Source: Maylandia zebra
Taxonomy: Eukaryota > Chordata > Actinopteri > Cichliformes > Cichlidae
DNA length: 64,000 nucleotides
Reading direction: 5' to 3'
NCBI RefSeq assembly: GCF_041146795.1
Contig: NC_135176.1
Location: 19,868,286 to 19,932,285, forward strand
Shown: in pieces, positions 35,395 through 46,514 of the stretch
Layout of the letters: each line of letters begins with the position of its first letter
How positions within the stretch are numbered: position 1 is the stretch's first letter
Position numbers and translations under genes: made by a program
Notes under the pieces: generated by a model
What the model was told of the DNA's origin: nothing
Databases searched by the model: none
Seen by the model: only the letters and a program-made list of their open reading frames with translations

Positions 35395-36600
35395 TTGTGT
35401 TCTGTAAAAATAGCAGCACAGCTCTCTTCTTTATAACCTCTTAGAGTTAACCTGTATGTTTATATACCTGTGTGTGCTCACCATCAGGTAATCAGTTTTA
35501 AAAAGCTGTGAGTGCTGCCCTGAAAGCTTACATATTATTTCTAAATCACTTCATGTAATGATAACAAGCCATCCTTTCTCTAGTGGGGTCTCACAGCTTT
35601 TATCTTTATAATCTTTCTGGTTGATTTGTAATATTAGAAACATGACTGCTGTCTTTTATCTGTTTGACTATACAGCCTGTCTCAGACATGACAACCAGAC
35701 AGTGTCTGAAGTTATCTTTAATACATGCAACACAGCTGGAGATAGTCCAGACACTTTCTCACTTCTGATGATAATATTTTTGGTTTAGGTATTGTTGCTT
35801 TCTGGCTTGAAGCTTATCTACAAAAGCAGTTCAATAAGGAGAGATCATGTGGAAAAAACGAACATGATTTATTGAGATACAGAAATAAATGTAACTGTTT
35901 GGCAGTTAGACTCCAATGACCCATCATAGCAGAAGAAATCTCAGCAGTGACAGGATTTTGCATAAGCCACACCCCAGAGTCAAAATGCTGATAGTAATGA
36001 AGATGAAGATGGAGGCTGGGACAGGGTTCTGAGTGACCACAGTGAGGAGGAGAAAGGAGAGGAGGCGGGCTGCATGGCTGCGGATCTGAAACGCAGAAGC
36101 AGAAGAGCAACAGATTTAAACCATGCTCGGTGAAGGCAGGCAAGAGCATGACTGGAATAAAGTAATGATGTCAGTACTGAGTTTGTGCTGGAAAATGAAT
36201 AGATATAAACTAACAGTTTATAGTTTTAGCTTTAGTCTTTGTATTAAAAGTTGGATGTGTGCATAATTGTAGACTATATGTCTGGTATGTATCATCTCAA
36301 AACTGTGATGATACAGATTAGTCTGAGTTATGTAGTAATGCAGGAAAATTGTTCCACAGGCCATAACACTATATAATATAAACAAAATGATAATCAAATA
36401 ATAAGAAAAAGCAAAGTGAAAAATAAATGTTACCCACAATAAGTAAATTGAAAATGGTGTTTAACTTTTGATAATGTAACACAACCTTTGTCCCAACCAG
36501 GACTCGAACCCGCGCTCAGACAGTTCAGTGTAAAAAAAAACCCCAAACTCTTTTTTTTTTCCCCCAATGCCCGAAAAGCTGCCATTTGATTGGCTGTTTC
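35395..36600. other. Intergenic sequence
   Basis: No supported gene. It contains the tRNA-like fragment at 36489-36524, listed separately. Confidence 0.5.
36489..36524 (-). pseudogene. tRNA-like 3' fragment
   Basis: The minus strand reads GCGCGGGTTCGAGTCCTGG then TTGGGACA, a T arm with a canonical TTCGA loop and an acceptor 3' strand. The 5' half is absent. It may be a broken tRNA or a SINE head. It is unlike the tRNA-Asp copies nearby. Confidence 0.45.
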
Positions 36601-36942
36601 TCCGTTTAACCTATACGCGATGGGCCAACTCTATCCACAGTGGGCTAGTATTGCCGTTTCCCCGTTTTGATACGTTAAGTTGTGCACGCCTGTAATGTAT
36701 ATGACGTTTTATGGTAGATGGATTAGTTCTTATATAGCACTTTTCTTTTCTACCTGAGCACTCAAAGCGCTGTCGAGGGAGAGTTTTAAAGCTACAGTTT
36801 AGAAAAGTTCAGTAACTGTCATGTGTTTGAATATTGTTTGATTCCTGAGTCTGTTCAAGGAAACCTGAAACATTAAGCAGTTGAGGACGTTCCCAAGGAC
36901 GTCACAGTCTGACGTTTAACATCAAGAACAAAAAGATATTGC

Positions 36943-37014
36943 CTCCCCGTCGGGGAATCGAACCCCGGTCTCCCGCGTGACAGGCGGGGATACTCACCAC
37001 TATACTAACGAGGA
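36943..37014 (-). tRNA. trnad-guc: tRNA-Asp (GTC), copy 1
   Basis: 72-base tRNA without intron. It has a complete acceptor stem (TCCTCGT/ACGGGGA), A box TAGTATAGTGG, anticodon loop CTGTCAC, and B box GGTTCGATTCC. A T5 run follows within about 10 bases of the 3' end, the Pol III terminator. It decodes GAC/GAU. Confidence 0.96.
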
Positions 37015-37591
37015 AGGTGACATCGGACTCGTATGTTCCAGGACCGATCGTGACTCAACTATGTCCACAGTGGGATAGTATTGCCGTTTCCCCGTTTTGA
37101 TACGTTAAGTTGTGCACGCCTGTAATGTGTATCAAGTGTTACGTGCAAATAATAGCGGACAGAGATTATAATGACTAGAAGCCTCAACGCAGAGTTCTCT
37201 ACCGTCAACGAAAGAGACAAAACATCTTTCAAAACAACCATAATGAACGTATCACGTATAAACTACAACAGCGCCAGAAGACTATAGTGGACAAAAATAT
37301 ATTACATCCGTAGTGGTTTAGGACTCCCATTCCCAAGAATTGGAAACAGTTTCGGTAAATGGTAGATAGATTCGTTCTTATATAGCACTTTTCTATTCTA
37401 CCTGAGCACTCAAAGCGCTGTCGAGGGAGAGTTTTGAAGCTACGGTTTAGAAAAGAGCACTAACTGTCATGTGTTTGAATATTGTTTAATTCCTGAGTCT
37501 GTTCAAGGAAACCCTGAAACATTAAGCAGTTGAGGACGTTCCCAAGGACGTCACAGTCTGACGTTTAACATCAAGAATAAAAAGTTATTGC

Positions 37592-37663
37592 CTCCCCGTC
37601 GGGGAATCGAACCCCGGTCTCCCGCGTGACAGGCGGGGATACTCACCACTATACTAACGAGGA
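37592..37663 (-). tRNA. trnad-guc: tRNA-Asp (GTC), copy 2
   Basis: Identical in sequence to copy 1, with the same internal A and B boxes and a T5 terminator (AATAACTTTTTATT on the minus strand). Confidence 0.96.
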
Positions 37664-38205
37664 AGGTGTCATCGGACTCGTATGTTGCAGTACCGATCGT
37701 GACCCAACTATGTCTTCAGCGTGGTAGTATCTCTGTTTCCCTCGTTTTGATATCAAGTTTTACGTGTAAATAATAGAGATTATAATGACTAGAAGCCTCA
37801 ACGCAGAGTTCTCTACCGTCAACGAAAGAGACAAAACATCTTTCAAAACAACCATAATGAACGTATCACGTATAAACTACAACAGCGCCAGAAGACTATA
37901 GTGGACAAAAATATATTACACCCGTAGTGGTTTAGGACTCCCATAGAGAAGGAATTGGAAACAGTTTCGGTAAATGGTAGATAGATTCGTTCTTATATAG
38001 CACTTTTCTATTCTACCTGAGCACTCAAAGCGCTGTCCAGGGAGAGTTTTGAAGCTACGGTTTAGAAAAGAGCACTAACTGTCATGTGTTTGAATATTGT
38101 TTAATTCCTGAGTCTGTTCAAGGAAACCTGAAACATTAAGCAGTTGAGGACGTTCCTAAGGACGTCACAGTCTGACGTTTAACATCAAGAATAAAAAGTT
38201 ATTGC

Positions 38206-38277
38206 CTCCCCGTCGGGGAATCGAACCCCGGTCTCCCGCGTGACAGGCGGGGATACTCACCACTATACTAACGAGGA
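38206..38277 (-). tRNA. trnad-guc: tRNA-Asp (GTC), copy 3
   Basis: Identical to copies 1 and 2. Its flanks match copy 2 almost base for base, including the terminator. Confidence 0.96.
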
Positions 38278-38819
38278 AGGTGTCATCGGACTCGTATGTT
38301 GCAGTACCGATCGTGACCCAACTATGTCTTCAGCGTGGTAGTATCTCTGTTTCCCTCGTTTTGATATCAAGTTTTACGTGTAAATAATAGAGATTATAAT
38401 GACTAGAAGCCTCAACGCAGAGTTCTCTACCGTCAACGAAAGAGACAAAACATCTTTCAAAACAACCATAATGAACGTATCACGTATAAACTACAACAGC
38501 GCCAGAAGACTATAGTGGACAAAAATATATTACACCCGTAGTGGTTTAGGACTCCCATAGAGAAGGAATTGGAAACAGTTTCGGTAAATGGTAGATAGAT
38601 TCGTTCTTATATAGCACTTTTCTATTCTACCTGAGCACTCAAAGCGCTGTCCAGGGAGAGTTTTGAAGCTACGGTTTAGAAAAGAGCACTAACTGTCATG
38701 TGTTTGAATATTGTTTAATTCCTGAGTCTGTTCAAGGAAACCTGAAACATTAAGCAGTTGAGGACGTTCCCAAGGACGTCACAGTCTGACGTTTAACATT
38801 GAGAATAAAAAGATAGTGC

Positions 38820-38891
38820 CTCCCCGTCGGGGAATCGAACCCCGGTCTCCCGCGTGACAGGCGGGGATACTCACCACTATACTAACGAGGA
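38820..38891 (-). tRNA. trnad-guc: tRNA-Asp (GTC), copy 4
   Basis: Identical tRNA body. The 3' flank differs slightly (CACTATCTTTTTATTC) but keeps T5. It is the last intact copy before the TIR element. Confidence 0.96.
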
Positions 38892-39221
38892 AGGTGTCAC
38901 CGGAGTCTTATGTTGCAGTACCAATCGTGACTCAACTATGTCCACAGTGGGATAGCCTGTAATGCATATCAAGTTTTACGTGCAAATAATAGCGGACAGA
39001 GATTATAATGACTAGAAGCCTCAACGCAAAGTTCTCTATCGTCAACGAAAGAGACTAAACCTCTTCCAAAACAACCATAATGAACGAATCATGTATAAAG
39101 TCGAAACAGCGCCAAAAGACAATAGTGGACAGAAATATATTACATCCGTAGTGGTTTAGGACTCCCATAGCGAAGGACTTGGAAACTGTTTCGGTAAATG
39201 GTAGATGGATTAGTCCTTATA

Positions 39222-41003
39222 CAGTGGCGGAGCGGGGGGGGGGGGGGGGGGGGGGGGGGGTGGCTTACTGGGCTTAAGCCCGGGTTGTTTTTTCAGAAGC
39301 CCGGGGTCTTTTGGAGTGTATGAACATAAGGAGCTTCTTTCAAAGAAAAAACTCTGGTAAATGTTATTTCATATATTATGCTTTGTATGTTGTTCAGTAT
39401 ATTTCTATGCAAAACAAGAGGAATTTCAATACACAGTATATTCACAATTTAAACCAGATATTTACATACACTTTATGGAAAACGCAAGAACATTTTTTTT
39501 CTGTACAACATCAATTTAGAGTAAACTTGTTTTGTTTTGGATAAATAAATATTGAAATATCTTTTGAATTAGTTAAATGTCAGAATAAAGAGAGACAGGG
39601 CTGTCTATTTTTTGTCACCTTCATCAAATTTAGGAGTACATGTACACTAAGTTTATTGTTAATTAATAAGAAAACTTCAGACGATTCCATTCTGAGCTGA
39701 AGAAGCTTCTGATAGGTTAGTAGAGTCCATGTGAGTAAATTGGTGGCACACCTGTGGATGCATATAAGGCAAAACACAGAGCCTGTTTCTTCGAAATGGG
39801 AAAATCAGACTGCAGGTCATAACTTCTTACCTGAAGTTCAGTTCACCTGACACTCGGACCGGCGGCTGCCTCGGGTCTCTCCTCCTGCCTCCCCTTCCCT
39901 CATCCACCTGCTGGCCTCTGTGGAAGCCCCGCCATAGCCACCACCAAACAACTGAGTTATTTTTACACATCGACCTGCATCTGGCCAATCCACCACCTCT
40001 CATTGTTCATGCCATTACAAAAAAAAAAAAAAAAAAGTCACTGGGCATATGCCCGGTATGCCCGATGGCCAGTCCAGCTATGTTAACCTGCAACCAAATC
40101 TGCAGCTCCATACAGCAATGTTACGACTTAGATTACATCTTATAACTCATAACTCTTATGTTAGCTGCCCTCAGTAGCATACTGTCTGATATATTCAACG
40201 GCTGCAATAATTCTTTAAGTGTAATTTTTTCCTTGGTATTCTAATTTCACCGAAGTTTACTAAACTCAACAAACTTAATATTACTTACCTGGACATTTAT
40301 TCTGTTCTCATTTTCTTTCACTGAAAAATTGTTTCCTGTAGTGCCGTCTTTCGTGCTTGGCTCTCCTACCTTTGCTAACTACCTTTGCTAACATGATGCA
40401 CATAGCGCAGAAGCCGATGCTGCATTCACTTACATTCGGATATCTGAGCTTCACCGTGAAAACATAATCGGACATTTGATATTTGATTGAATTTTATTGT
40501 TTTGCCTTTGGGGTGGCACCTGGAGTGGCCAGTCTGGTTGGGGGTGGCCTGTGCCCCCCCAGGCCACCCCGCTGGACACACCACTGGTGGAAGGCAACAA
40601 CTGAAAATATGAAATAAACACACATGTAAGCTGAGACTCTCTAAAGAGACAGAGTTGTTGTTTGGCTTTTCATTTCGCCATTTGTTGATTCACTCGAAGA
40701 GCAAGTAATGTAATATGGGTCAAGTGATCTGTTTGACATCAATCTTTTGTGATACACCATCATATTTGCATTATTTGTACAGTACGAATGATTTGCCTTG
40801 GTACCTGGTCAAACTTCAGTTCTCCTCTGTCTGCCTGGCTGCGCTTCTCCAAGAGCGCACTCGCAGTGCTTCAAATATTGTGTGTAGTTTTTGTTTTGTC
40901 AGCCAGGCATCTAACTATGAAAAAAATACACTCCAAAAGACCCCGGGCTTCTGAAAAAACAACCCGGGCTTAAGCCCAGTAAGCCACCCCCGCTCCGCCA
41001 CTG
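39222..41003. mobile_element. 1.8-kb TIR element breaking the tRNA array
   Basis: The left end (39222-39321) begins CAGTGGCGGAGCG and runs through TGGCTTACTGGGCTTAAGCC, GTTGTTTTTTCAGAAGCC to TTTTGGAGTGTAT. The right end (40926-41003) is its reverse complement. There is no long frame. The interior appears composite: an A20 run at 40020-40036 adjoins CACTGGGCATATGCCCGG, and near 40500-40600 GCACCTGGAGTGGCCAG and GCCACCCCGCTGGACAC resemble ends of other fish elements. No matching target duplication is seen. Superfamily is undetermined. Confidence 0.8.
39234..39260. repeat. G27 homopolymer within the left TIR
   Basis: There are 27 consecutive G, where the partner TIR has only about five (GCCACCCCCGC). 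The length may be affected by assembly. Confidence 0.9.
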
Positions 41004-41066
41004 GTTAAGGACCTTCCCAAGGATGTCACAGTCTGACTTTCAACATTATGAATGAAAACGTATTGC

Positions 41067-41125
41067 CTCCCCGTCAGGGAATCGAACCCCAGTTTCCCGC
41101 GTGACAGGCGGGGATACTCACCACC
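41067..41125 (-). pseudogene. Degenerate tRNA-Asp, 5' end missing
   Basis: The 3' three-quarters of tRNA-Asp are present, with the anticodon GTC and B box retained but several changes (TCAGGGAATCG, CCCCAGTTTCC). The sequence leaves the tRNA after CTCACCACC, losing the 5' acceptor strand and part of the D arm. The array spacer then continues at about 41148-41242. Confidence 0.88.
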
Positions 41126-41272
41126 AAACATGACTGTATAAATTTGCAACAGCGCCAGAAGACTATAGTGGACAAAGAATATATTACATTCGTAGTGGTT
41201 TAGGACTCCCATAGAGAATGAATTGGAAAGTTCGGGACCGTTTAGGTACATGGAAGATGGACCCGTTCTTAT

Positions 41273-41840
41273 TAGGGGTGTGTTTAAATAATCGATTTTC
41301 CCATTTAAATCAATTTTAGCTTGAATAACACCATATCGATTCATTGAATCCTGAATCAATTTTTAAATACAAATCTACTTTTCCAGAAACACCTGAACAT
41401 ACACAGACCTTCAGTGCTGAAAGCCTACAGCACACAGATTCTGAAGCTGCAGGTTTTGTCACTCTCCAACCAAAATTCACTGAACAAACAGCAAAAGAAG
41501 ATCAAAACTACGCTTCAGGTTTGATAAACATCGTCATTAATTCCCTTTTATTTTTGCTGATTTGCTTCCACCACGATCGCACATCCTGCATCGCTCTTTC
41601 TCTCTCTCTCTCTCTTCAAGAACAGTTTCCCCATCTCAAATCTGTTTTCTGTATTATTCGCTTGCTTATTATGCATCAGTCTACCGTTGTGTGCAGTGCT
41701 GTCCCGCTGTTTTTTTTAAATGACCTCGGACAAGAAAGCATCATTTTTACTGTTCAACACTGGAGAAATTTAAACTTTTTAAAATATGCCAAATTGCAAA
41801 ACGCTTACCTGTGTCTGTAATAAAACATCTTTGACTTTGC
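41273..41840 (+). mobile_element. Partial hAT-like element
   Basis: TTAGGGGTGTGTTTAAATAATCG followed by alternating CGATTTTC, ATATCGATTCATTGAATC motifs matches a frequent fish hAT-type left end. The right end was not found, so the endpoint is approximate. A 158-codon frame starting at 41344 has no recognised domain and is probably incidental to the element. Confidence 0.45.
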
Positions 41841-42836
41841 TCTGCTTCACTTCAGCAGCATCGAGTAATGATCATATTGAGCGAAATGCTGCGTCAGACA
41901 GCTTCTTTTATGTTAGACTTAACAAAGAAAACTAATAAACGCCATACACCAGCTTTCTTTACACAGAAATTGCTGCAGAGGTTTCCATCATTAAAAAGCG
42001 TTACTGTCATTTCCTCTCTGTTAACTGTATTGCCATCTCCTTTAAAGACAAACTGATAAAAATATGGTGTATCCACTGATGAAAGCTTAGCAACTAAGAA
42101 GAGGTAGAGAAAGACAAAGAGGGACATGGTGGCAGTTGTTTTTAATGTAAGCACATGAGATGGACAAACTTCATATTAAGCACACACACCAAAGAAAAAT
42201 CTGACATGATGAAATGAAAAATTATGGCCTGTAAACATGAAACAAATTCATTCATTGCATTGTTCTTCAGTAATTTAGTTTTTTCCCCCTCAGTCTATCA
42301 AAAATGAGTGCAGACAGTGTGCAAGCATAAAAAATAAAAATAAAAAAAAGGAACAGGAAACTGGAAAATGATAGGCATATCATAGGCATAAACAGAGTGA
42401 GTGAACAATTGGCTCTGTATTTAAAAAATATATAATTGCTAAAAAAAAGAAAAAAAAAGAAAGAAAAAGTAATGCACATTGGAAAAAACCCCAAACAAAC
42501 AAAAAAAGCCAGTACCGAAAAAAAATTAACAATCCACACTCAAACGACGACAGTGCACCACTCAGCGTTGTAGCCCTTCTCCCGAAGCAGCCTCACGCAG
42601 GAGCAATGACACACTCCTGACTAATCCATTGAATTGGAGGCACAAAACAGCCTCCTCTTTCCTCCTCTTCATCGTCCACCCGTCCGATGCTGCACCTTTC
42701 CAAAGGTTAATGCAGCCATACAGAATGTGCAGACCACTAGAGACCAGCATGTGTGCCTGTATCGAGAGAGAGAGAGACTACTCATTTTTGAGCTGCTGTC
42801 GACCTTACGCTGTGCTTTGGGTTTTAAACACACACC
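41841..42836 (-). other. Probable BOD1 3'UTR and flank
   Basis: There is no coding signal downstream of the BOD1 stop on the minus strand. It holds A-rich runs at 42330-42350 and 42445-42470. The BOD1 poly(A) site is not clear. Confidence 0.4.
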
Positions 42837-44688
42837 TCAGGGGGTTTTGGGGCCAGAGGCAGACGGAGCCTCTTGTGGTTCTGTCTGTTCAGATGGAGCA
42901 GAGTTCAAACTCGAGGTGCTTTCCTCCTTCCTGTCCCCTGACAGAAAGTCGTGGATGGCTGTTTCTATGTGCGGTCGGAAAGTGTGGTTCATCTTGGGGT
43001 CCACGACCTGAGTTATGATCCTGTCCACACCAGACTCCAGCATGCCCGATCTTAAAATACATAAATAAATTATGGCTGAGTGCATGGTTGTGCAAAAGTC
43101 TTCAGTCACTTCCTCATTTCTTTATATTTTGCTAGGAAAATGGGAAATAGATACACCAATTTATTGAAGCATGTGTAAACATAAACTGAAATACAATGTT
43201 TAACACAAAAACCCAAAAAGTGAGTACTTCAAAAACAGATCATTTCTTTATTTTATATATAACCTGTTCACTACAGTCTTTTTACTAATTTACGTAAAGA
43301 AATTAGATGTAAAAAAAACCCCAAAAGCCAACATGTGAGTGTGCACTGCAGTAGTGCTGTTGTGGAAGGAAAGCTCTGGTTTGCACAGTCTGCATTTAAC
43401 TTTATTTATTCATCCTGTTTTGTGGTTGGCGCTACGTTCTTCTTCATTAATATTGAGCGCAGTCTTGGCAGACGACATAGGCGATAAGCCCTCATACCTC
43501 CCTGTAGTGTGTTGCAGTTACAAAAACACATTTATGTGGTTTTAGTGTATGACACGTCAACAATGAAATTCCACATCAACTAATTTTTATAGGTGACATT
43601 GTCAATTGTGTTAATTAACCCTATTATCAGGCAGACAACTGAAAATCAATGCTGTTCATGTGCTGTAGATAGTTTTTAAGGCTTGCAACTCATTCAGTGT
43701 CCTCATATTTTTAAGGACACACTGCACACCATGCTGAGCTACACCAATTTTTCAGCTAATGACTGTTTGGCAGTCAGCTTGTTGGTGCAAAAATACCATT
43801 TTATGTCTGTCAAACTGCATTATCTTTGGCATTTTTCATAGATTAAACTAAAGAAACCGGAACAGATGATATGTCAAAAGATACAGTTTTTGTCTGTTAC
43901 GTGTCAACAAGAAAGATTCATTCCTTGAGTTAGGTGCCTATTTTTTCCTTGAAGGATTCATAAGCCAGTGTTACATAGCTTAACAAACAAAACAATAGTC
44001 AGGTACAAAGGCTGGACTAAAAACGAGTGAAAAAGCAGCAAATGTTCAAAGAAAAACTTTGAAAGACCTTCTGAAAGCCTGTAGAACTATTGGTAAACGA
44101 AAAAAAGCTCCTTGGAAGTCTGGCTCCTTGGAAGCTCACATGTGTAGTACATTCTAAACAGGAGCTGAAAGGTTGCAAAAAGCTCAAAGGAAACACTCAC
44201 TGAACAACACTTTGCCTCAGTCCGTTCCTCATCTGGTTCTTGTTGATGGACGGGTTCCAGTTCTGCGTGCTCAGGTGCGATGTGACGAAGTTGTCCACTT
44301 TCTGTCGCAGGTTCTGATAGGCCGGCTGACAACAACAACAGCGCGGTAAATATGCAGCAATAGCGCACACTAAGTAACGGAGTACACTGTGCGTTGAAAG
44401 TATACTGTAGTATACTGTAGCCAGCTAAAAAGACACTCGGATAGATTTAGGACAGTTAAAGTGGCACTGACACGGATAACTTTGTTTGTGTCAGGTTAGC
44501 TAAAGTTAAACACAAACAAAGCAGAGTTAGTAGATTACCTTTGTATCGACGTCGGCTAAACAGTCCCGACGGAACTCATCAAAAAGACCCCGGTTTTTCA
44601 GATGCTCCACAATCATCCCGATGAGCTGCGGGTCTCCCGGTGGGAGGTTGGCCGGATTGACGTTAACATTACCGCTTCCCTCGGCCAT
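42837..44688 (-). CDS. bod1: BOD1, biorientation of chromosomes in cell division 1
   Basis: Three coding exons on the minus strand: 44688-44539, 44325-44201 and 43050-42837 (stop TGA). They total 489 bases or 162 aa. Introns are GT-AG. The conserved core is easy to read: [75 protein letters not shown] and [19 protein letters not shown]. This is the BOD1/Shg1 family domain (about residues 10-130). The N-terminus lacks the long glycine-rich stretch of human BOD1, and the C-terminus is Ser/Glu-rich. The family restrains PP2A-B56 at kinetochores and helps biorientation, and a Shg1-type role in SET1 complexes is known for relatives. Intron 2 is filled largely by a transposon relic. It shares an intergenic region head to head with HTATSF1. 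Confidence 0.97.
43085..44095 (+). mobile_element. Non-autonomous Tc1-type relic in BOD1 intron 2
   Basis: It opens with GGTTGTGCAAAAGTCTTCAG then TTCTTTATATTTTGCTAGG. It closes with AAAGCAGCAAATGTTCAAAG and CTTTGAAAGACCTTCTGAAA, both parts of a common fish element I recognise. The right TIR is missing. There is no frame. Confidence 0.6.
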
Positions 44689-45581
44689 GCCAAACCCAGG
44701 AGACTATTTTATTACTTACCTGTTAGCTGCATTGAACTAGCCAACCACTTAACTATCCACACTAGTTATTCTACAAGACGTACGTTCGATTCATTGCCCT
44801 CGAACAAACTGCGGACAAAGTGATCGTTAGTCTTGCTGAACAGCAGACGCTCTTTTAAAAAAGGTAGAAGCAGAAGAGCAAATCGAATGCCTCCTTTTCC
44901 CCCTTGTCTTCCACGCACGCGCACAAGTGGCATAACCTCGGATGTACTTCGTTTTAGTGCCGTTGTTACTAACTGAGGGTAAATCAAAACGTTAGCGGGT
45001 TGCGCTGAAACGTTCATTTAGAAATAAAAAAAAGAATAATTATAACACATTCAAAGCACAAAGCTGGTTCTGTGGCGGGGATCTGACTAAGATAATCTGC
45101 ACCGTTAACTTTCGCACCAGCCAGAGCTCACTGTGCCTGGACTATCGCTGTGAAAGGTAACGCTAGCCATGGCTAACATCAACACACTTAATCTAAGTGT
45201 TAATCACGGACATAAAAATATAGCAGAGGTGAATGACCGAATTAACCTGATATTAACTCAGATACAGCCCCCTTTTGAAGACGGGCTGTAGGTTTTAGCT
45301 CACATTGAGTCCAGCTGTCGGTTGTTATCCTTGACATTGTGAAGGATTAAAGCAGCTGGCTGACATTTTCGGCAGTTACAGTATAGTAACAATGATGGTA
45401 CTCATATGTGATTAGTTGGCTAGGGGCAGTTAGATGGGTGAGTAATATCCAGATTATGAACCTGTGCAAGACTCCAGAGCAGGATATTAAATCCAGGCTA
45501 TTTCGGTGTGATAAAGTTGTCATACAGTGTCTCTCTATATGTCTGAACATGGTAATCTAATGTGTCACTTTCTTGTCGTAG
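44689..45581. promoter_or_regulatory. Divergent BOD1/HTATSF1 intergenic region
   Basis: Start codons are 893 bases apart on opposite strands. A likely non-coding first exon of HTATSF1 ends TGTGAAAG|GTAACG with donor at 45157, and it joins the acceptor at 45580-45581 directly before the ATG. No TATA box is obvious on either side near the starts. Bidirectional promoter use is inferred from layout. Confidence 0.5.
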
Positions 45582-46437
45582 ATGAGTGGCAAATCAGATC
45601 CCAACAAAGAGTTTATGGAGCAGCTGCGGCTGCAAGAGCTCTATGATCAGAGAAATGAAGATGGCTCAGACCCATACACCTACACCGATCCAGAGGATGG
45701 GACTGTGTATGACTGGGATCATGAAAAGAAGGCCTGGTTTCCCAAAGTACAAGCTTTCTTTGACTCTCAGCTTTTCTTTCTTAAGCTTTTTTTAGTCTAC
45801 ATTGAATTGAAGCAGCTTTACCTTATAAATACAGTCAAAAACTTGCTGTTGCTCTTGGGATCATTTTCCTGTTGCATGACCCCATTCTGGCCATGCTTCA
45901 GCTGTTGGAGAGATGTTAGTACAGTACAGGGTATTGCACTGACCTGTGGAGTGTTGGTATTTGATACAGAAACTATATTGTTATAGTTTTCTTACTTGGC
46001 TATTGGAAGTGTGTAGTTTTCTTTTTATATAGCATAAAAGCGCTGACTAGTAAAATTAAAGTGAAAAAACAAAGTTATCATTTATTTTATGATAACAGCT
46101 TTTATTAGATGTGTCAAAATTGGTCCGAGTTGATTTCTGTGTCAATATTAAGTAGGTTTGATTTGTTCCTCTAGATAACAGAGGACTTCATGGCAGCCTA
46201 CCAGGCCAACTATGGCTTCACTGAGAAATCGGCTCCGGATGGAAAGAACGCTTCCCTGACCAGCACCAACCCAGCAGCACCCGGGCCTGACAGCAAACCA
46301 CCACAAAAACCAACAGAAAAGGAGAAACCAGAAGATCCCGCCCCAAACTCGGCCTCAGAGCAGCATGAGACGCCAGGCAAAGAAACCAAACAGAAAGGGG
46401 AGAAGAGGAAAGCTGAGCAAGGTAAACTGGCATCCAA

Positions 46438-46514
<77 letters not shown>

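Larger units (their letters stand above)
36600..39221 (-). repeat. Tandem array of tRNA-Asp units
   Basis: Four units each carry one intact tRNA-Asp. tRNA-to-tRNA spacings are 649, 614 and 614 bases. Each unit has a spacer with ATAATGACTAGAAGCCTCAA, CAGCGCCAGAAGACTATAG, and a TCTACCTGAGCACTCAAAGC block that resembles a dispersed fish repeat. The units ending at 38277 and 38891 are nearly identical, which points to recent duplication or gene conversion. The array is cut on the right by a TIR element at 39222. Confidence 0.95.

Noticed and set aside
41344-41820. 158-codon frame starting at 41344
   Set aside because: It begins inside the hAT-like left end and has low-complexity leucine/serine sequence with no domain. 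No splice context or homologue was recognised.
44766-45017. Minus-strand frame upstream of BOD1
   Set aside because: It lies 5' of the conserved BOD1 start and has no BOD1-like or other recognisable content. It is more likely promoter sequence.
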